A stretch of DNA of 64,000 nucleotides from Theocolax elegans (GCA_026168455.1 CM047427.1:86334670-86398669); one strand, 5' to 3'; shown: positions 1 to 14,845, numbered from the stretch's first letter. Notes: generated by a model not told the origin, from the letters alone. Numbers and translations: made by a program.

Positions 1-1028
1 TCGCGGTATAGGGAAAAAAATGTTTTTAGGAAAACAATAAAATATCGCACGGTAGTGGTAGTCGCCGTTCGGGTTTACTTTCGACGCCCACCGTCAATTG
101 TCGAACAGAGAGAAGGAGATCTGTGAAAGCAGGTTCTATTTTCTTTAGGATTCGACTTACCGACACGAAATGGTTTATGGTTTATGCAGAGGCATAAAAC
201 AGAACCCGAGCTTTTCGGTGTGCTCCTATATACGCTTAGACTTTAACTATCGCTCAATATTTCCTTGATTTATCGATAATTTACTATTTTATTAATGAGG
301 TGAATATAGTCGGACTTGTTACTTCAAATTTTCGTAGATTTTTCTAAGAATTATTTGTACCGCAGCTATATATATATATACAATCGATACTAATATTCAA
401 GGAATTTCGAACTATGAAGAAGCATTGTCTTTTTACGTTGACACGTTACATTTATAAAGAAACATTTTTCTTACCGTGTTTTATAATTGTTCCGTAGCAG
501 AAGAAGACCGTTTTATACGCTGACAACAGAAACCTAGATTTTAGTTAAACATGCGTTCTCCCCGGTTTCGATTCTTATCGGGAAGATTTAATGACTCTGC
601 GTTTATTCCGAATACCTTGTCGAAATCGTCTAGGACACTTAGTCAATACCTCTCTTCCTCATCTTCTTTTTTCCATGATACATAAATGCCAAACGTGACA
701 GACACAAATAACAGGATCCCGTCGACAACGATCCTAACTATGCAAAACTACACGCGCGTGTCACTTGATGAGATTGAACGTCCCGAAACAGTTCGACTCT
801 CGTATATGGCGTATAAAGAAAATAAAAGGTCAGAAAAGACCGAGCGAGCGATGTCTTTCGATATACATGTATATACGTTTGTTCGTATTGGTAAAACACG
901 GAGTTTTACGTGTCAACGATCGTTTGTTCCATCTTTTATTCGAAATTAAATCACAGTTTTTGAAAATGCGATGAATAATTTTAATTTAATGAAAAAAATA
1001 AAGATTTATTTGTGTTTTTACACAAATG

Positions 1029-1075
<47 letters not shown>

Positions 1076-3633
1076 CCAGGTATGTATTAATAACTGCGTA
1101 ATTTAAGTTTCGTACGATTTGTTAATGGTCATCGAAGTGCATATGATGATTTTTAAAATTTATATTCAAATTAATATAATACGGATAAAATGATCCAGTC
1201 GACGCGTAAGAATCCATATACCCGGTTATATATACGACCGAGGCATGGAAGTGAGTCTGCAGACAAGCAGCGACGGCAGGAGCGCTCGGCACGGACATAT
1301 ATACCTATCGGCAATGTCTCGTGTACGTGGGGGAGTCAATGGCGGTCAATGGCACGAGCGACCGATCAGGTCCGCGTGCTCGCGCTCTTGTGTACCGCAC
1401 GCATGGCATCTCACTATGGCCACCACCTGGACCGGACACTTTACAACTATACGTGTCGAATGCCTCTTCATGCATCCATGGGCTTCGACGAGATTACGAA
1501 CGCGAGTTCAAATGTTATTCACATTGTCTTACCGGCTTTAATTTTCCCGAAATAATTTATCCTTCTTTCGGAAGATCAGTTTTACGACTTACTTTTTTTT
1601 CGGACAAAATGTATCGTTTCGAGTGGTTGTGCGTATTCCCAGTCAATTAAGTAGTTATCCGTCTAATTATACAATTTGACGGGGACGTTTTACATTAATA
1701 ACAACTAGTTGAATAAACAAAATTATGAATTAAAAAATAATTTAGTAAATTGGGCGAGGCTCCTCTAAACAAGTCGATCGATGTCGCTCGAAGCGTTTAA
1801 ATAACAATCATAACGCTTGATTATCTCAGTGACTCGAGAAACGATTCGTCCATTTGTTTCTCTAAAGAGACAGGCAGCTTATCAAGATGAAAATCGACAT
1901 TACACTCAATCACATCTCTCAACCTGTAAGAGCTAACTGTTCTTTACGTCCGGATCTTTTTTTTTCGTGACGCAAGGACAGAAGAGAAAAGAGAGAACTT
2001 CTGTGCAGAGTATCGGACCACGAATAGTTTTGGACTTTTTCCATGTTGGACATCGTTACATCGTACTGCCTCCTATGGTAGCTCAAGAGAAAGACGAGGT
2101 CCCTCTCATTTTTCAGCGCCAAAAAAACATCGACGGACCAGAGATGAAAAATTAGGCGAGATAAGAACACTTCGAAGGTTTATCAAGCGCTCCTGTCTTC
2201 GATTCTCGTGTTGAAACCCGCAAGTGAAAGCCTCGTAGAAAAAAAAGGAAAAAGGAAAAAGAAAAAAATAAACGGAGCTCCGGGTAGATTTCGATTTTTA
2301 TCGTTTTGTATACTCGAGCTGTAAAAATTACTTCTTGGAAAAAAATGCAACGGCGCGAGAGAGTCGTTAAAATTTGATGGGTTTCATTAGGCGCACTTTC
2401 CAATTCGAATAAAATTAAAGTGATTGCACATTTGGTAGGGTGGAACGATAAAACATTAATATTTACTCTTTTTGCAGTCAGAAAATCGTGTTTTTGCGGG
2501 GTTGAAAAAAAGAGATTGATCCAAAGGAGGTACGGTGCATAGATAATCGTGGTGGCAAGAAGCTCGTAAAAGTAACACCATAAATTATCAAAGGGATATA
2601 AAAAAGTAACACGCGCGAGCTTAATATTTCTATGGAAATTTAGTTCGGAACCGTCGTAAAAAGAATTGAAATGACATTTATTTAATTACATTTGCACTAA
2701 GACAAATCGTAAAAATGTATGATATATTTGATCTGCTTGAGAAACCGGTTTGTGACTCCCACTTCGTATTGCAAAAATTGCGATTTCGATAAAAAAAAAA
2801 ATCTCTTATGTTTTTAAAGTGGTACATTACAGTGTGTATAGGAAAAAAGATAGTTGCACACACCTTCTGCTTTTTCCCTTACTTACCGATATTATGTCAC
2901 TCAACAAGTTTCAATATAAGCATTCAACTACCATTCACGTGGTTACAAAGTAAAAAAAAAACGGTCTACGATATATACCTCTCCCGATCATAACGTGAAG
3001 AATACTCAATTTTGGATAGGAATCAATAAATTTTCTTGGAGGAATCCTAACGATTTTTTATTCAGTTAATGATGGTTTCGTTTTATACTGTTGCGCATCA
3101 ATCACTGGCGCACGTAAGAAGCAGCTGATGTCTATAAAGGAGAGAAGCAAGTCGTGGCACGCTTTCGGGTAACGCCGCTCGGCAGTCTTAGCTTTCGGAG
3201 GATCTATTGTACGTGTACCTTCGACATTGTGATCGCCCTTTGCACCTGAACTTGCGTAAGAAATAGTCCGGGTAAAGCCGGCGTTTCCGATTCCGGCGCT
3301 CGGTCCCGAGGGGAATGGATACACCTTTTCTTTCGCCATCCCGTGTGGCGTATCAAATGGAATTGTACTAGCGAGTCGTATTTCGCCTTCGGATATATTT
3401 GTATTTATAAGAATACCTATATCGTCTTCGCTTATGCGTGTTACTGTCTGTGTATCTACTTACCTGGGCGAGTATTGCACGTATACACGTAGATTATTTC
3501 GAATTTTCGACTTTGCATCAGCGAATGTGCTTTAATTATTATATCTTTCTCTCCTTTTAACAAGAACAAATTTGTAAGAGAGATTTCAGTTTGTAGTGCA
3601 GATTTCAAATTCGTTCGTCATTTTGTGTCAAAC
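1..3633. other. Non-coding stretch, no gene recognised
   Basis: Mostly AT-rich, with GC-richer patches near 1190-1540 and 3060-3360 and an (AT)n repeat at 1031. A 93-codon minus-strand frame in 3058-3339 has balanced composition but no recognised domain or splice context. Nothing else supportable. Confidence 0.5.
1031..1075. repeat. (AT)n microsatellite
   Basis: About 20 uninterrupted AT units followed by a TATAT tail. Confidence 0.95.
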
Positions 3634-3636
3634 TCG

Positions 3637-4165
3637 CCCGCGTAAAAATAATTAGGATCTTAATAAGATTTTTTTAAGAAAATCTTAATTAGGAAACAAA
3701 TTTCACATTTACAGAGAGGGCATTTTCAGAGGAAATTTACAAACTATGCAAAGAACATTTTAAGATATTTTCAAAATGTTTTATAAGATCATTTTAAGAT
3801 GTCTTTAAGACATTATTTTAAATTGTATAAGATTCAAATTAAAATCATTTACAGACATTTTTAAGGATTTTCTCGCATTTTCGCATTTTGTACTCTCAAA
3901 AATATCTTAGAGAGATCTTTTTAAGACGTATTTAAGTAATTTTATTACAATTTAATTTTTAAAATGATTTGTTCTTCAAAAATGTCTTGAAATGATTTGA
4001 ATTAGAATTTTAACAATTTAAAATAATGTCTTAAAAACGTCTTAAAAAGTTCTTAACATAGTTTATAATTTTCCTCTGGAAATGTCTTAGAAAAGTCTGA
4101 ATTTGTTTCCTAATTAAGACTTTTCTTGAAAAGATCTTATTAAGATCTTAATTATTTTACGGGGG
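3637..4165. mobile_element. Foldback-type inverted-repeat element (MITE-like), 529 bp
   Basis: The ends are inverted repeats of about 65 bp. The left begins CCCGCGTAAAAATAATTA and the reverse complement of the right begins CCCCCGTAAAATAATTA, followed by shared AGATCTTAATAAGAT-like and TCTTAATTAGGAAACAAATT blocks. Imperfect pairing continues inward (GAGGAAA..ACAAACTATG and further), so nearly the whole element could fold as one long hairpin. TCG flanks both sides (3634-3636 and 4166-4168), a possible 3-bp target-site duplication. There is no coding capacity. The superfamily cannot be assigned from this alone. Confidence 0.75.
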
Positions 4166-6594
4166 TCGTTGGCTTTTTGTTTGCAAAGTAATTTACAATC
4201 AAGCTCGTCAAAAAAGATCACACATCATTTGTAATTAATAATATTTGTATATATAGCAAATGCCAAACTAATTTTTAAAAAAATATCACATCTTTTGCTA
4301 AGCGTAAATCACTCGTTAAGAATAATTATTACACTGAAAGAATACCCGGCTCGCAGACGTGGACGTGCGGCAATCAACGACAACGAGCGGTCTAGCGAGA
4401 GAAGTGTAAAAAATTACACATCAAAAATCCGAACAAAAGGCGTATAAATTTATGGGACTGCGCAGCACAGATCTCTCGGCATGAAAATCTTCGAAATCCA
4501 AAACGGAAGAAGAAAAAAAAATAAGAGGGGAACCAACCGACGACACATCCCCGGGCTTCCCTTGTTTCTCGAAAACGCAGCATCCAGATAGAGCAGCCGG
4601 TGTCTCTTTTACGAAACGTGCACCTTTTACCCCGTGTCAAAGACGCAACCTCTCGCTCTTCTTCTCCGTTTCTATTCAGCGTAAGCGCGGATCGTATAAG
4701 AGCGAGAGGTACCCGGGGACAATAGTCCAGGCGAGGTAAGGAGAAAGAGAAGGTACCTGCCGTGGCTCAAAGTATTATAGAAGAACCCTGGGCCCACCTG
4801 CATCACCGAGACTTTTGATTTTTAGGCCACTGCACTCGCGCACCACGTTGTGTACATAAACGCCACCCCGTATACCGGATCATCGTTTACCTGCATACTT
4901 TTATAACCGTTATAAAAATTTTATTTTATAACGATCCTACTTTTTATACACTTCATTTTTCTAAAGTCAGCTTATCTACTTTTTTTTCTTAATCCTTACG
5001 ATTCTTTATTAATAAATATCGTTCGGTTAATATATTGCTTTTCGCTGGTATACTACCTTACTTAAAATTGCGTTATTTTGCATTGTTTATTAGAGGAAGA
5101 TCAGTAAGTTAAAATTTAACATAAATCATGCAATCAAATACACATAGTTATATATATATTACGTACAATTTGAATGATCATCAAATACACGAAGTAAATA
5201 TTGCTGGAAAAATATCGTTTGCACGTAATTAACGTTTCAAGAAATTTAAACCCGCAGCGCAATTTTTAATCAATTATCAAGAGTTTTAAAAACAAAGTCT
5301 GCTTGTACAAAGAGTAGTAGGACAATATACATAAACACACACGCACGTACGCAAAGAGAAGGAGAGAGAGAGGGGAAGAGGGTAGGTACATAAAATAATT
5401 GACATTGCGCTTTGCTATTCATACATAGAAAACAACTTTGCGCATGCGAATCGCTTAATCATTTCTCGCCCCAAGAAGAAATGCAATTGTATCCATCCAG
5501 GGGCGGTAAAAAATAAGAGGAATTACCGGCTCAACCGGAAGCGTGTCGGGCCGATCCATAAAGTCGGAGACGAAATTTCGTGCGGCAAAGGTGCGCGGAC
5601 ATTAACTAAATCTGAGCAAACACGAGTCCAACCAGCTGGGCGAACCCAAAACAGGACCGAGGGCATGTGCGTGCCCTTCGACCTAAAAATATATACGGGA
5701 TGCAAGAAAGGGGAGAGAACAAGAAAGAGCGAGTGAGAGAAGAAGCGAAATAAAGGGCTGAAACGGTATACCAGTTTCGAATAGAATTCCACGAGCTGTT
5801 GCGCGTGTGCCCGCACGCCTTAAAAACCCGATCGGAATCGAACCTGATACGAGGGTTGAATGAAGAGGAATGTACAGTTAGATCAAGGGCGCAATGCGGT
5901 CGGAAAATTTTTTTGTTCTCTTTTTTTTTCAGGATAATAACGTACTTTACGCGATATGTCCTGCCAAACTCTAAGGAACGAATAGTATATGTGGGCCAAT
6001 TGCGTTTTTCTACATTCATTTATGTCAAGGATAAACTTCTTTTAATTTTTTTTAATTTTAATACAAACTTTTTCGATTGTATTATTTACAACACGAACGA
6101 TATGGGACATTTATTTTTAATTTACATTTATTTAGCGACGAGACATTTTTTCTACTAAAATAATGTTAAAGTTATGCAATTACGCATATACTTAAATTAT
6201 TATAAAGTATAATACGAAACATAAATTAAATTTTTGTAAGTAAAATTTAGTTGATTTATTTTAATAAATAATAATAAATCTGCGACACTAATTTCGTTAG
6301 CGATTAATGCATAATATAATCATTCTTGCACAGAAAAAATTCAATCGTACCGAATGAATTTGGTTAACAATCAATTAGCATCAGTTACAAATTGTTGAAA
6401 TAATTACAAGTGTGTATAAGGGATTATCCGAAGAATTCACCGAGGAAAAAGAAAAAAAAGTCCCTCGGCAACGAAAAACCAACAGTCACGTATATTTATA
6501 AAATTCCCCAATCGATTTCGATGAACCGTATCGTAATCGAGCCATCTACCCTCCGTCCCCGACAAAGAAATCTCCACCTCCGGCTCGAGGAAAA

Positions 6595-6650
6595 TAGAGA
6601 GAAGGAGAGAGAAGGAGAGAGACGGAGAGAGAGAGAGAGAGAGGGAGAGT
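6595..6650. repeat. (GA)n-rich tract
   Basis: Interrupted GAGA repeat on the + strand. GAGA tracts can bind GAGA factor (Trl) in insects; binding here is inferred. A complementary TC tract follows at 6909. Confidence 0.9.
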
Positions 6651-6908
6651 AGTTGATAGTTGGTAGTAAACTACGATCGTAGACGTACTTGCGCAGCGGC
6701 AACGATTAAAGAGCCAAGGATGCTGCGCGCAGATGAACCAGGTGCGTCCGACGGGGCGCGTGTCCAGGACTTGGGGTAGGGGGCAGGTGGGCCCCCTGCG
6801 CATTGTCAATCTCTGCCCTCGGCTCGCTGAAAGGTGCGCATGTGTGTCGAGCTTTCAGAGGTGCCACAAACATAATGAGGATGTATGCGTTGTAAAGAGG
6901 GGTGGCCC

Positions 6909-6920
6909 CTCTCTCTCTCT

Positions 6921-6959
<39 letters not shown>
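6909..6959. repeat. (TC)n microsatellite
   Basis: A long, nearly pure CT tract inside a CpG-rich block (about 6540-7100). It is in inverted orientation to the GA tract at 6595-6650. Confidence 0.95.
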
Positions 6960-6962
<3 letters not shown>

Positions 6963-9900
6963 TTTAGAATGGCAAAAGGGTCGGGGTACGGCAGCATTCA
7001 ACGAGACGCGCGCGGCTCACCTAGACGCGCGAGCGGCGTATACTTCTATTGTGAGCAAGGAAGGCAGGTGATGAGGACGGTTGAACCACGCGACTCTTGA
7101 TGTAATGGTTCTCATTTTTAGTACGCGTTTCGCCTCCTGTATGATTTTCATACCCAGCTATTTTATTTACCTTGCATGGTGCTAGAAAGTCGATAGGGCT
7201 TTACGAGACAATGTAAATTTAAGTTATTTTGTTTATCTTTCAAGTGTTGCTAGAATTAGTCAAATGTATCCAACAACGAGTATTAAAATACTTAATGTTA
7301 TTACAACAAATCTAAATTCATATTATATACAATTATAGTATAGAGTAAGTCAAATAATATACATTAATAATTTAAACAATCAAAAATTTTCGTCGTAAAT
7401 GTGTATTAAAACAAAAATTAGTACAAAGTGCAGTTATAATTTTGATAAGCTTGATAAATCTGTGTATGTTGATAAATACGTCACTTTATAGAAATTGTAG
7501 ATCACGCTATCATACGTAAAATCTTGATTTATTGTTATGCATGCTATTTTAGTAAAATTATATTAAAATCTCGTATCAAACCGCAAATCGACAAAGATTA
7601 TAGTTGACAAAATAGTTGAGAACCCTCGGGGGTCAGTAAAAGTTCAATGCAGTGTTGCACCATTGCAGTACATCGGCTCCTGTTCCTATACCTATAAGAG
7701 AGAAGAAGAGTGTGCAAACTCCCTTTTTAGATGGTACCCCCACCAAGGGATATGGAAACTCGAAGAGGGCACGTGCCATCAGCTGTCTGCACTGGACCAC
7801 AGCTGGTGAAGGTGCACCAACACAGGGAGCGCGGAACAATGCACATCGAACGGTACATTTCACGACGGCTGAAAACTTCCTTCCGCGGAAAAGCCGCTAA
7901 ATTCTCGGTTGCACCTTTCCAATAAATGCTCTACATAAAAATAAGAATCGAACGACTTTTCCGTTTAACAAAAGTGCAACACCTCGACGAATCGCGTAGA
8001 TAATACAGTCGACAATGTCTTGTATTCAATATCCATTTTACAACCGAACGATAAAAATAAAATTTTCAATTTTTCTACGTGTACAATGCCAAAATTCGAC
8101 TATTTCTCGCTTCAAGTCCGATCAAATCTTTAATTTTTTCCTTTATACTTGAACCTAATATAAAATTGGTGTCGGTCAGACGTGTTATTTCATTTACTCG
8201 AGAATGTTACAGAATTGTAAGAAGTAGAATAGAAGTTCACGGAATTTTGAATGATTATTATTGCATGAAATTGCATCAAGTTCCGGTATATTTGTCTAAT
8301 ATCTTAATTAACATTTTTTTATTTCTTTAAAAATGTATTAATAACTTTGAATATATCTAATTTAAAATTTCGATGTATTCATATTAATATACGAGAATTA
8401 ATAAAGATGTATCTTAGCTCTATAAAATTATTTCTAAATTTATATTTAAATAATATAATCGAAATATATCTATCTTAGAAAAATAGTAGGATTTATTTTA
8501 TTTATATTATTGAACATATATGATATAGATTTATGAATTATACAAAAACTTTGATAAATTATTTACGAATAATATTTGATATAGTTTGACAAAAAAGCTA
8601 AAGCTATGTATTTCATCATGTTTTGTTGTAGAAAATAATCAGCTGAACACAAGGACGAAGAAAAATGGAAACCTGCGTGAAATCCATAAATAACGATCTC
8701 ACCTCTGGACTCGTCGATATTTGCTCCCCTAAACGTAATGAAATCAAAAGGAATAAAACAAGATAAATGAAAATAAAGGAGTTACGAGCGCGTGCAAATA
8801 TACTCGCGACGGACGAATTACGCGACGACGAAAATCGTAAATTCGAGAAAGCGCAGTAAATCCTGAGCTCTCGGGGACAATGTTCGAGCAAGTCGGAAGC
8901 CTTGGTTCGATCAACACCCGGATCAGTAGAGACCGCCGGCTTAGCGTAGCCAATGAGATTACGGTCGGCTCGCGAGTGCACTAAACTCGGTGACTTCGAT
9001 CTCGGGGCTTGAACGTTTTCGAGTCGAAGAAAGGAAAAAAAAAGAATAAGGGGAGGTGGGCATGTGTGTAAGCGCGTACGACAAAGAAGCATCGGTGCTA
9101 CGGGACAAAGCGGAGATGTACTTTATGATATCCCGAATCATAACTTTACACTTGAATGGGATAGAGGAAAAAAAAAGAGTGACTCTCGGTAATGATTTAT
9201 TTATTTCACTTTAAATTGGAAATTCAGAGTCTTTTTTTTCAAAGCCTCGCGTTGGCTCGGTATTATCATAGTTTCGAGTTGAATTTAAAATTTTATGCCA
9301 GTTGTATTAACAATTTTGCGATGAAAGTGACGATATTCGTTTTGTCAGACTTCCGTGTTCGTTTCACTCTCTAACAGTCATTCTAATAGGGTACACGATT
9401 CTTATGAATCTTTCATATATAGTGTCTTACATGGCTTTATTTGCACTCTTGTATAATTATTATTTATAAGTTTGATATAATTTACTAAATGAATTTCAAT
9501 TTCAATTTCAAATTCAGTTAATTAAATTACATTTTCATTATCGGGATCGTATAGTTTTTAATCAATGCAGGATTAATGATACAAGCAATAAAAAAACAAG
9601 TTATTTATTAAACATATATAACGATAATATAATATAAGTGTACTTTTTAAAAATATAATATTGTATAATGAAAAAAGAAATACGAAGAATAAATATGAAT
9701 ATTACATTTACGAATATATTAATAGAATTTAGTCGCTTACAAATTCCTTTCACAACAATACGACATTGACAGAAATATTTCTTTATAAAAAAACTTTCCA
9801 GCTAATTTAGCTCGAACCTCGGTGGAAAGAAATTGAGGTTCACCTGTTGTTAATCAACAGCTGCGAGAGTGCGCCATTAGAATAAGTGCAAATCTAGAGG

Positions 9901-12900
9901 TAAAGGGAGAAGAGAATTCTGTTATACCTCGTTTAATGAACCTAGCGAACTTAATGATCGTATCCTTAACGGAAATCTTGGTTCGCTTTCTTCATTCACA
10001 TCTTGGTATGCATGTATAAGCGAGGACCATAAAGGAATCCCGCCGATGAACAAAAATCCAACGGCGTCGCAGTAATTGCAAATCCGCGCGAGAGTTCGAG
10101 TGCCCAGGTGCTGGCGTATACGCAATTGAATAATACCGCCGCCGGACGTTCATTCGCGCCCAGATCTAGATGTACGTGCGTACGGGCGCGTATTTTTTTT
10201 TTTTTTTCTTTCCTGCCCTCTTTACTCTCTCGGTTCATTTTATTTTCGAGTGCCCGGGTATACAAAGACGCAGACGAACGTCAGCCAGGCACACAGTCAG
10301 TGGGCCACTTGTGCCAATCTCCTCATCTCCGGCGCGCGCGAATGCGGCCAATGGAAAAATTCGAGGGAAGCCAACCACGATTGTACCTGCTGCGTCCTGC
10401 CTTGACAAATAGTCGTTTTAACCGTTCGATTAAACGAGCTTCGGGCATTCGAGAGTTTTCGCATATATTTTAATTTTTAGGGTTCGCTCCTCTATATACC
10501 GTGAGAATGCGAAAAAAGAGTTATGGGAATGTTTCGTTGCCGAACGCAATTTGTTTAAGATCCATCCTTTTGAATTTCATTATAATTTAACTTGTTTCAT
10601 TCTTCCACCTACTCATCTAGTGCATTATGCGCTAAATTTCGAGTTAAGATAGAAATAGAAATTATTATATTCGGAGAATACTGTAATCATATAAGCAATG
10701 TTTCATAAATTTCATAAAAATAAATAGTATATAATAAACGGTTATGAAAAAAAAAATACGATGCCCGAGTTAGCTGTATAATAAGGCTTACGCGCCCATA
10801 CTTACGTCGGGCGCTATCGAGCCCTTTGATTTAAAAACAATAATATACCTTATCATAATTAACTCTTGATCAGCACCCATTTGTTGATCATTTTTTAATA
10901 TAACCTGCACAAGCAAACTAATTCTTCAATATTATAATATTTTGATAAAATGTAGTAATGGATTAGGTTTAAAATCCATATGTTATGATATAATATGGAA
11001 AATAATGTAACGTTTATATGCGTGAAGGTATTATCAAGAATTGGTCTTAATTGATCAGCAATTAGTTACGTTACGATAATCCAATATTTCAAAATACTTG
11101 TGAAAAATAGTTATTTCGTGCATTACGTACGTGTACATTCGAAAAACAAGATTGTATTGTTACATCTAACTCAACCCCTTGTCTTGAAAAATCAATGTCT
11201 TTGAAAGAGTTTTATAATGTAGTAGGTAGTTATACGATACGCAAGAAAGCCATGCAAACGAAAGATGAAAAATTACGATAATCGCCATTACAACTCCATT
11301 GAGCCCATCAGTACCGAAGAGTAACCTCCATCGGCCTTGGCAACACTTCAACACCTGGCCTTCTCGCGTTGCACAATCCAACAAAGGCGAAATGTGGTAT
11401 CACTCGAAAAATCGGCGAATCAAATCTCCGACCTCGCCTTCTTACCTTCTCGCGCTCGAGCCGCGGAAGAAGGCGTATAAACCCATCGAAATGAAAAAGT
11501 AAAAAGTAAAAAGAAAGGAATTCCGCGACAATAGCCGCGAGTAGTTATTTTTTGTCAACTCTTGGACCAGTTACAACGATGGCAGATGCCTTCCCGCTTA
11601 GTACGACACCCTTAACGTTCATCCGCACCCCGTAGAGGTATGCACATGCCTTTGCACACATGCTCTTTCTCCAATAATAACCTATCGGGGCATCCCTCGC
11701 AGATTTTAGCAGATGCGTCTAGCTTTTTGTGCTTAGGGGTGCCACAATTGAACGAGAGGGCAGGTGTGTGCATCCCCCTTAGTCGCGTGCCCCACACGAG
11801 CGTAGGCGGCTCCCCTACTTTTTTCTTTTCTTTCACTCGAGGGGCGCGTGTCGCTCCTTTAAGACGTTTGCCCGCGTTTGCCTGCGCCTGGCCCCTCCGG
11901 AAAACCTCGGCTATATGTATATGCTATTTGTGTTAACGTCACGTGCCAACCATCTGATTTTCTATCTCGGATTCTCCTGCAACTACCCGACCTCTGCCGT
12001 TTTATTCAATTCGGTCTGTATATATATACTTGCAACGATCGACCCGCGCCCGCGGGCTGCAAAGTTAAGCGTTTGCAATTCGATACGCGTTCGAGAGTTC
12101 GTTTGTTTCCTTTATGACAGGGGGGTGGTGAGCTGCGATATTATAGGGGTTCAACTTTCCCGTTATATTTAATATCTTTGTAATAACGGAAATTGGGAAA
12201 TTGATCGCAACTGCAACAGTTTGCACAGTGACTTCTAGTTTTATTTGATTAATAAGAATCCTGGCTAATGAATAACGAAATTTCGAAGCATAGTGCATCT
12301 TTTTCCGTCGTTATATGAAAATCTCGTCATTTTTGACACCTTGTATATTAACTTCTTTAAATTAACTTGACCTCTCTATATTGATGAGTAACACATTTTT
12401 AGAAAAAAATTAAAAAATGCGTAAATAATCTTAATGTCTACAATCAAATTAATGTTATATACTAGTTTTAACGTTTATTTCAAATTTGTTCTTGCACTAT
12501 AACATCCTAAGAAATACATTTATTATTTTCAAAAGATTTTAATTTTATTTCGCATTTTTTTGTTAAAATTTATACGTTTATATTGTTTTTAATACAAAAA
12601 ATTATAGCTAAATTCTCAATAATTTATCGTATATGACAAAGTTAATAAAATAAATTTAAAAAATATCTGAAAAAAAGCACAACTATAATAAAATATGTAT
12701 AAAAAACAATATTCCTGAAAATGACAATTATATGTAGGGATGAAGAGTGAAGAGAGACAGGATCGATCGGCGCAGAGCCATTTGTGAGCACTTATACATT
12801 CGAACGAATCGACAAATAATCCTATAACCCAACACATCGAGTCTCACTTTCCGTAGCCAATTGGTACATAGTAAGAATCAACGGCCGTACCAGTCAACGG

Positions 12901-14154
12901 TCCACGACGAGGGGAATGTATAAGTGCGCGCTTGTGTATAATGAAAAGAAGCCGTAGGCTTTGTGGCGCGTGTGTGCACACTGGCATCCCGTGTAACAGG
13001 GGAGGGAGATTTCAAAAACGGACGACGCGTGCCGGCACAGTGAAAGTCGCGCGCAGCCGCTCGTTTCGAAGGGAAAACCGAATGATAAAGGGGGGAACGG
13101 GTAGAAGAAGGAGATGAGCTTAAAAACTGGTTTGAGGGACGAGGCACGAAATCGATTATTTACTAATGAGAGCGTAATGCCTGTCATTCGTACCCACGTT
13201 TTTCTTGTAATTTACTTCAATTGAATGATAAACAGGTAACTAAATAAAGGGAAGTGGTTATTTCTACCTCCCGGCTTGTAATGGAGTTCCATGAGAAATG
13301 GGTGACCAAAATTATCCTTTACAAATTTAAATCCTCGTTTGTACCGCACATCTCGTGATAATTAACATTTTTTAATTTATTATATTGATAGCTTATATAT
13401 ACTAGTGAGTATTTGTAAATCGCTACCGATGTCGTATTGCCAAAAGATAAATTATTCGATTGTTTGTATTTTAAAAATACTCAATTGTTTATCCAAATTC
13501 TACAAAAGATCGTAATATTGTGTACTTTCAAAAAAATGTTATTCAGTGTGTGTGTGTATATAAAACACCTTAATTACAATGATTTTAAACGATTCCCTTC
13601 TTTTCATATACAAAATAATTTTTTTTAATCATTTCTCCCTATATACCGCGATCTCCTTTTTATCGAGACACAAAAAGTATACTGTATACAGAACCCAAGG
13701 CGAGTCGGACCTACCGGCGAAGCGTCAATTATCGCAAAAAAGCTATTACGTTCACGTCCGAGTTTCATCCGCTTATAGTTGGAAGAGGGCATGTATCCAA
13801 GAAAACTCGTTTGGAAAGAAACAATACGCGTTCGAAGGACCAGCTGGTTGAACCAGGCTTGATAATCGTAGGTGCATCGGGGTTCCCCCTTTACGCCACC
13901 CTCGTCTAGTCGTCTTAACCTCGGAAGATCGCGATCTTCTGGATACAAAGCGTCTCGTGTGTCTGCATCCGGTTGGTCACTTCCGGCACGCGCCACGTGC
14001 AGCTCTCGGTTTACCCCCTCGACGGATTCTTGGCTGCCACCCCTGTACTTATTTTCTTTCGAGCGGGGAGCCACGGAAATTAGGGAGCGCCAACTGCGCG
14101 AGATACGGGAAGACTGAGGTACATATAGATTGACCATTTTTAGAGTCCAAAAAG

Positions 14155-14183
14155 AAAGAGAAAGAGAGAGAGAGAGAGAGAGG
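14155..14183. repeat. (GA)n microsatellite
   Basis: GAGA repeat at the edge of a GC-richer block (about 13680-14120). Confidence 0.9.
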
Positions 14184-14845
14184 GGTGGCGCGTGGCGGCT
14201 GCACTTAGATTTTTCTATATTTGGATAGCTTCCGGATCAACGAGGATACCCTTACGAAAATAGATTCACTTTACGATCCTTGAAGCAATTTTTTTTCGTC
14301 ACTTCACGACTCTCATGAATTTACTTATTTGGGAAGCCTGTTTATTAAACAAATAACGAGACTCAATATTTCCAGACTTTTATACTTACAACATACATTT
14401 TCTTGGTTTCTTTTCATTAACTAATCAATCAAAATCAAAACGCCTGAAATTTAACTTTGAATATTGTAATGACAAAAAACGAATATTATTAATCGATAAA
14501 AGAAGAAAATAAAATGGTGTCGTCTATCCTGTATAGGATGTATACACTTGTGCCACGCTGGCTCCTCGGCGTTTACGCAAGGCATTCGGCACTTGCTGCG
14601 CACATGAATGGAAGCTCCGAAGCATGAATAGTCGAGGCTTTACAAAAGAAAAAGCGCTCGCGCGCGCGCGCTTCAAGAAAAACCCCCCGACAAAGGACGA
14701 AGGGCCCTTTTGTATTGAAGCCGAGGTGACACGCACACATCTTTCCTTAAATTTTCTTCCGCGCTCGCGCAACCTCGCGAAGAAAGCGCGCACGCATTAG
14801 AAAAGAGAGCTCGAAATGTATAGACAGGTGGGGCCTCTTTAGTCC

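Larger units (their letters stand above)
4169..10500. other. Non-coding stretch with CpG-richer islands
   Basis: AT-rich DNA alternates with CpG-richer segments near 4560-4860, 5520-5900, 6540-7100, 7630-7900, 8620-9100 and 10080-10470. The 6540-7100 segment also holds GA and TC tracts and three CAGGTG E-boxes (about 6741, 6784 and 7064). Such segments could be enhancers, but this is composition-based inference. No exon recognised. Confidence 0.45.

Noticed and set aside
566..595. tRNA-like T-arm resemblance (CCCCGGTTTCGATTC), and similar GTTCGA words elsewhere
   Set aside because: No matching acceptor, D-arm or anticodon stem could be placed around these words.
3058..3339. 93-codon minus-strand frame with balanced composition
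   Set aside because: It has an ATG but no recognised homology, and nothing nearby supports an exon. Too weak to call.
13625..14137. 170-codon minus-strand open frame
   Set aside because: No recognised domain, and it lies in a GC-richer block where stops are rarer.
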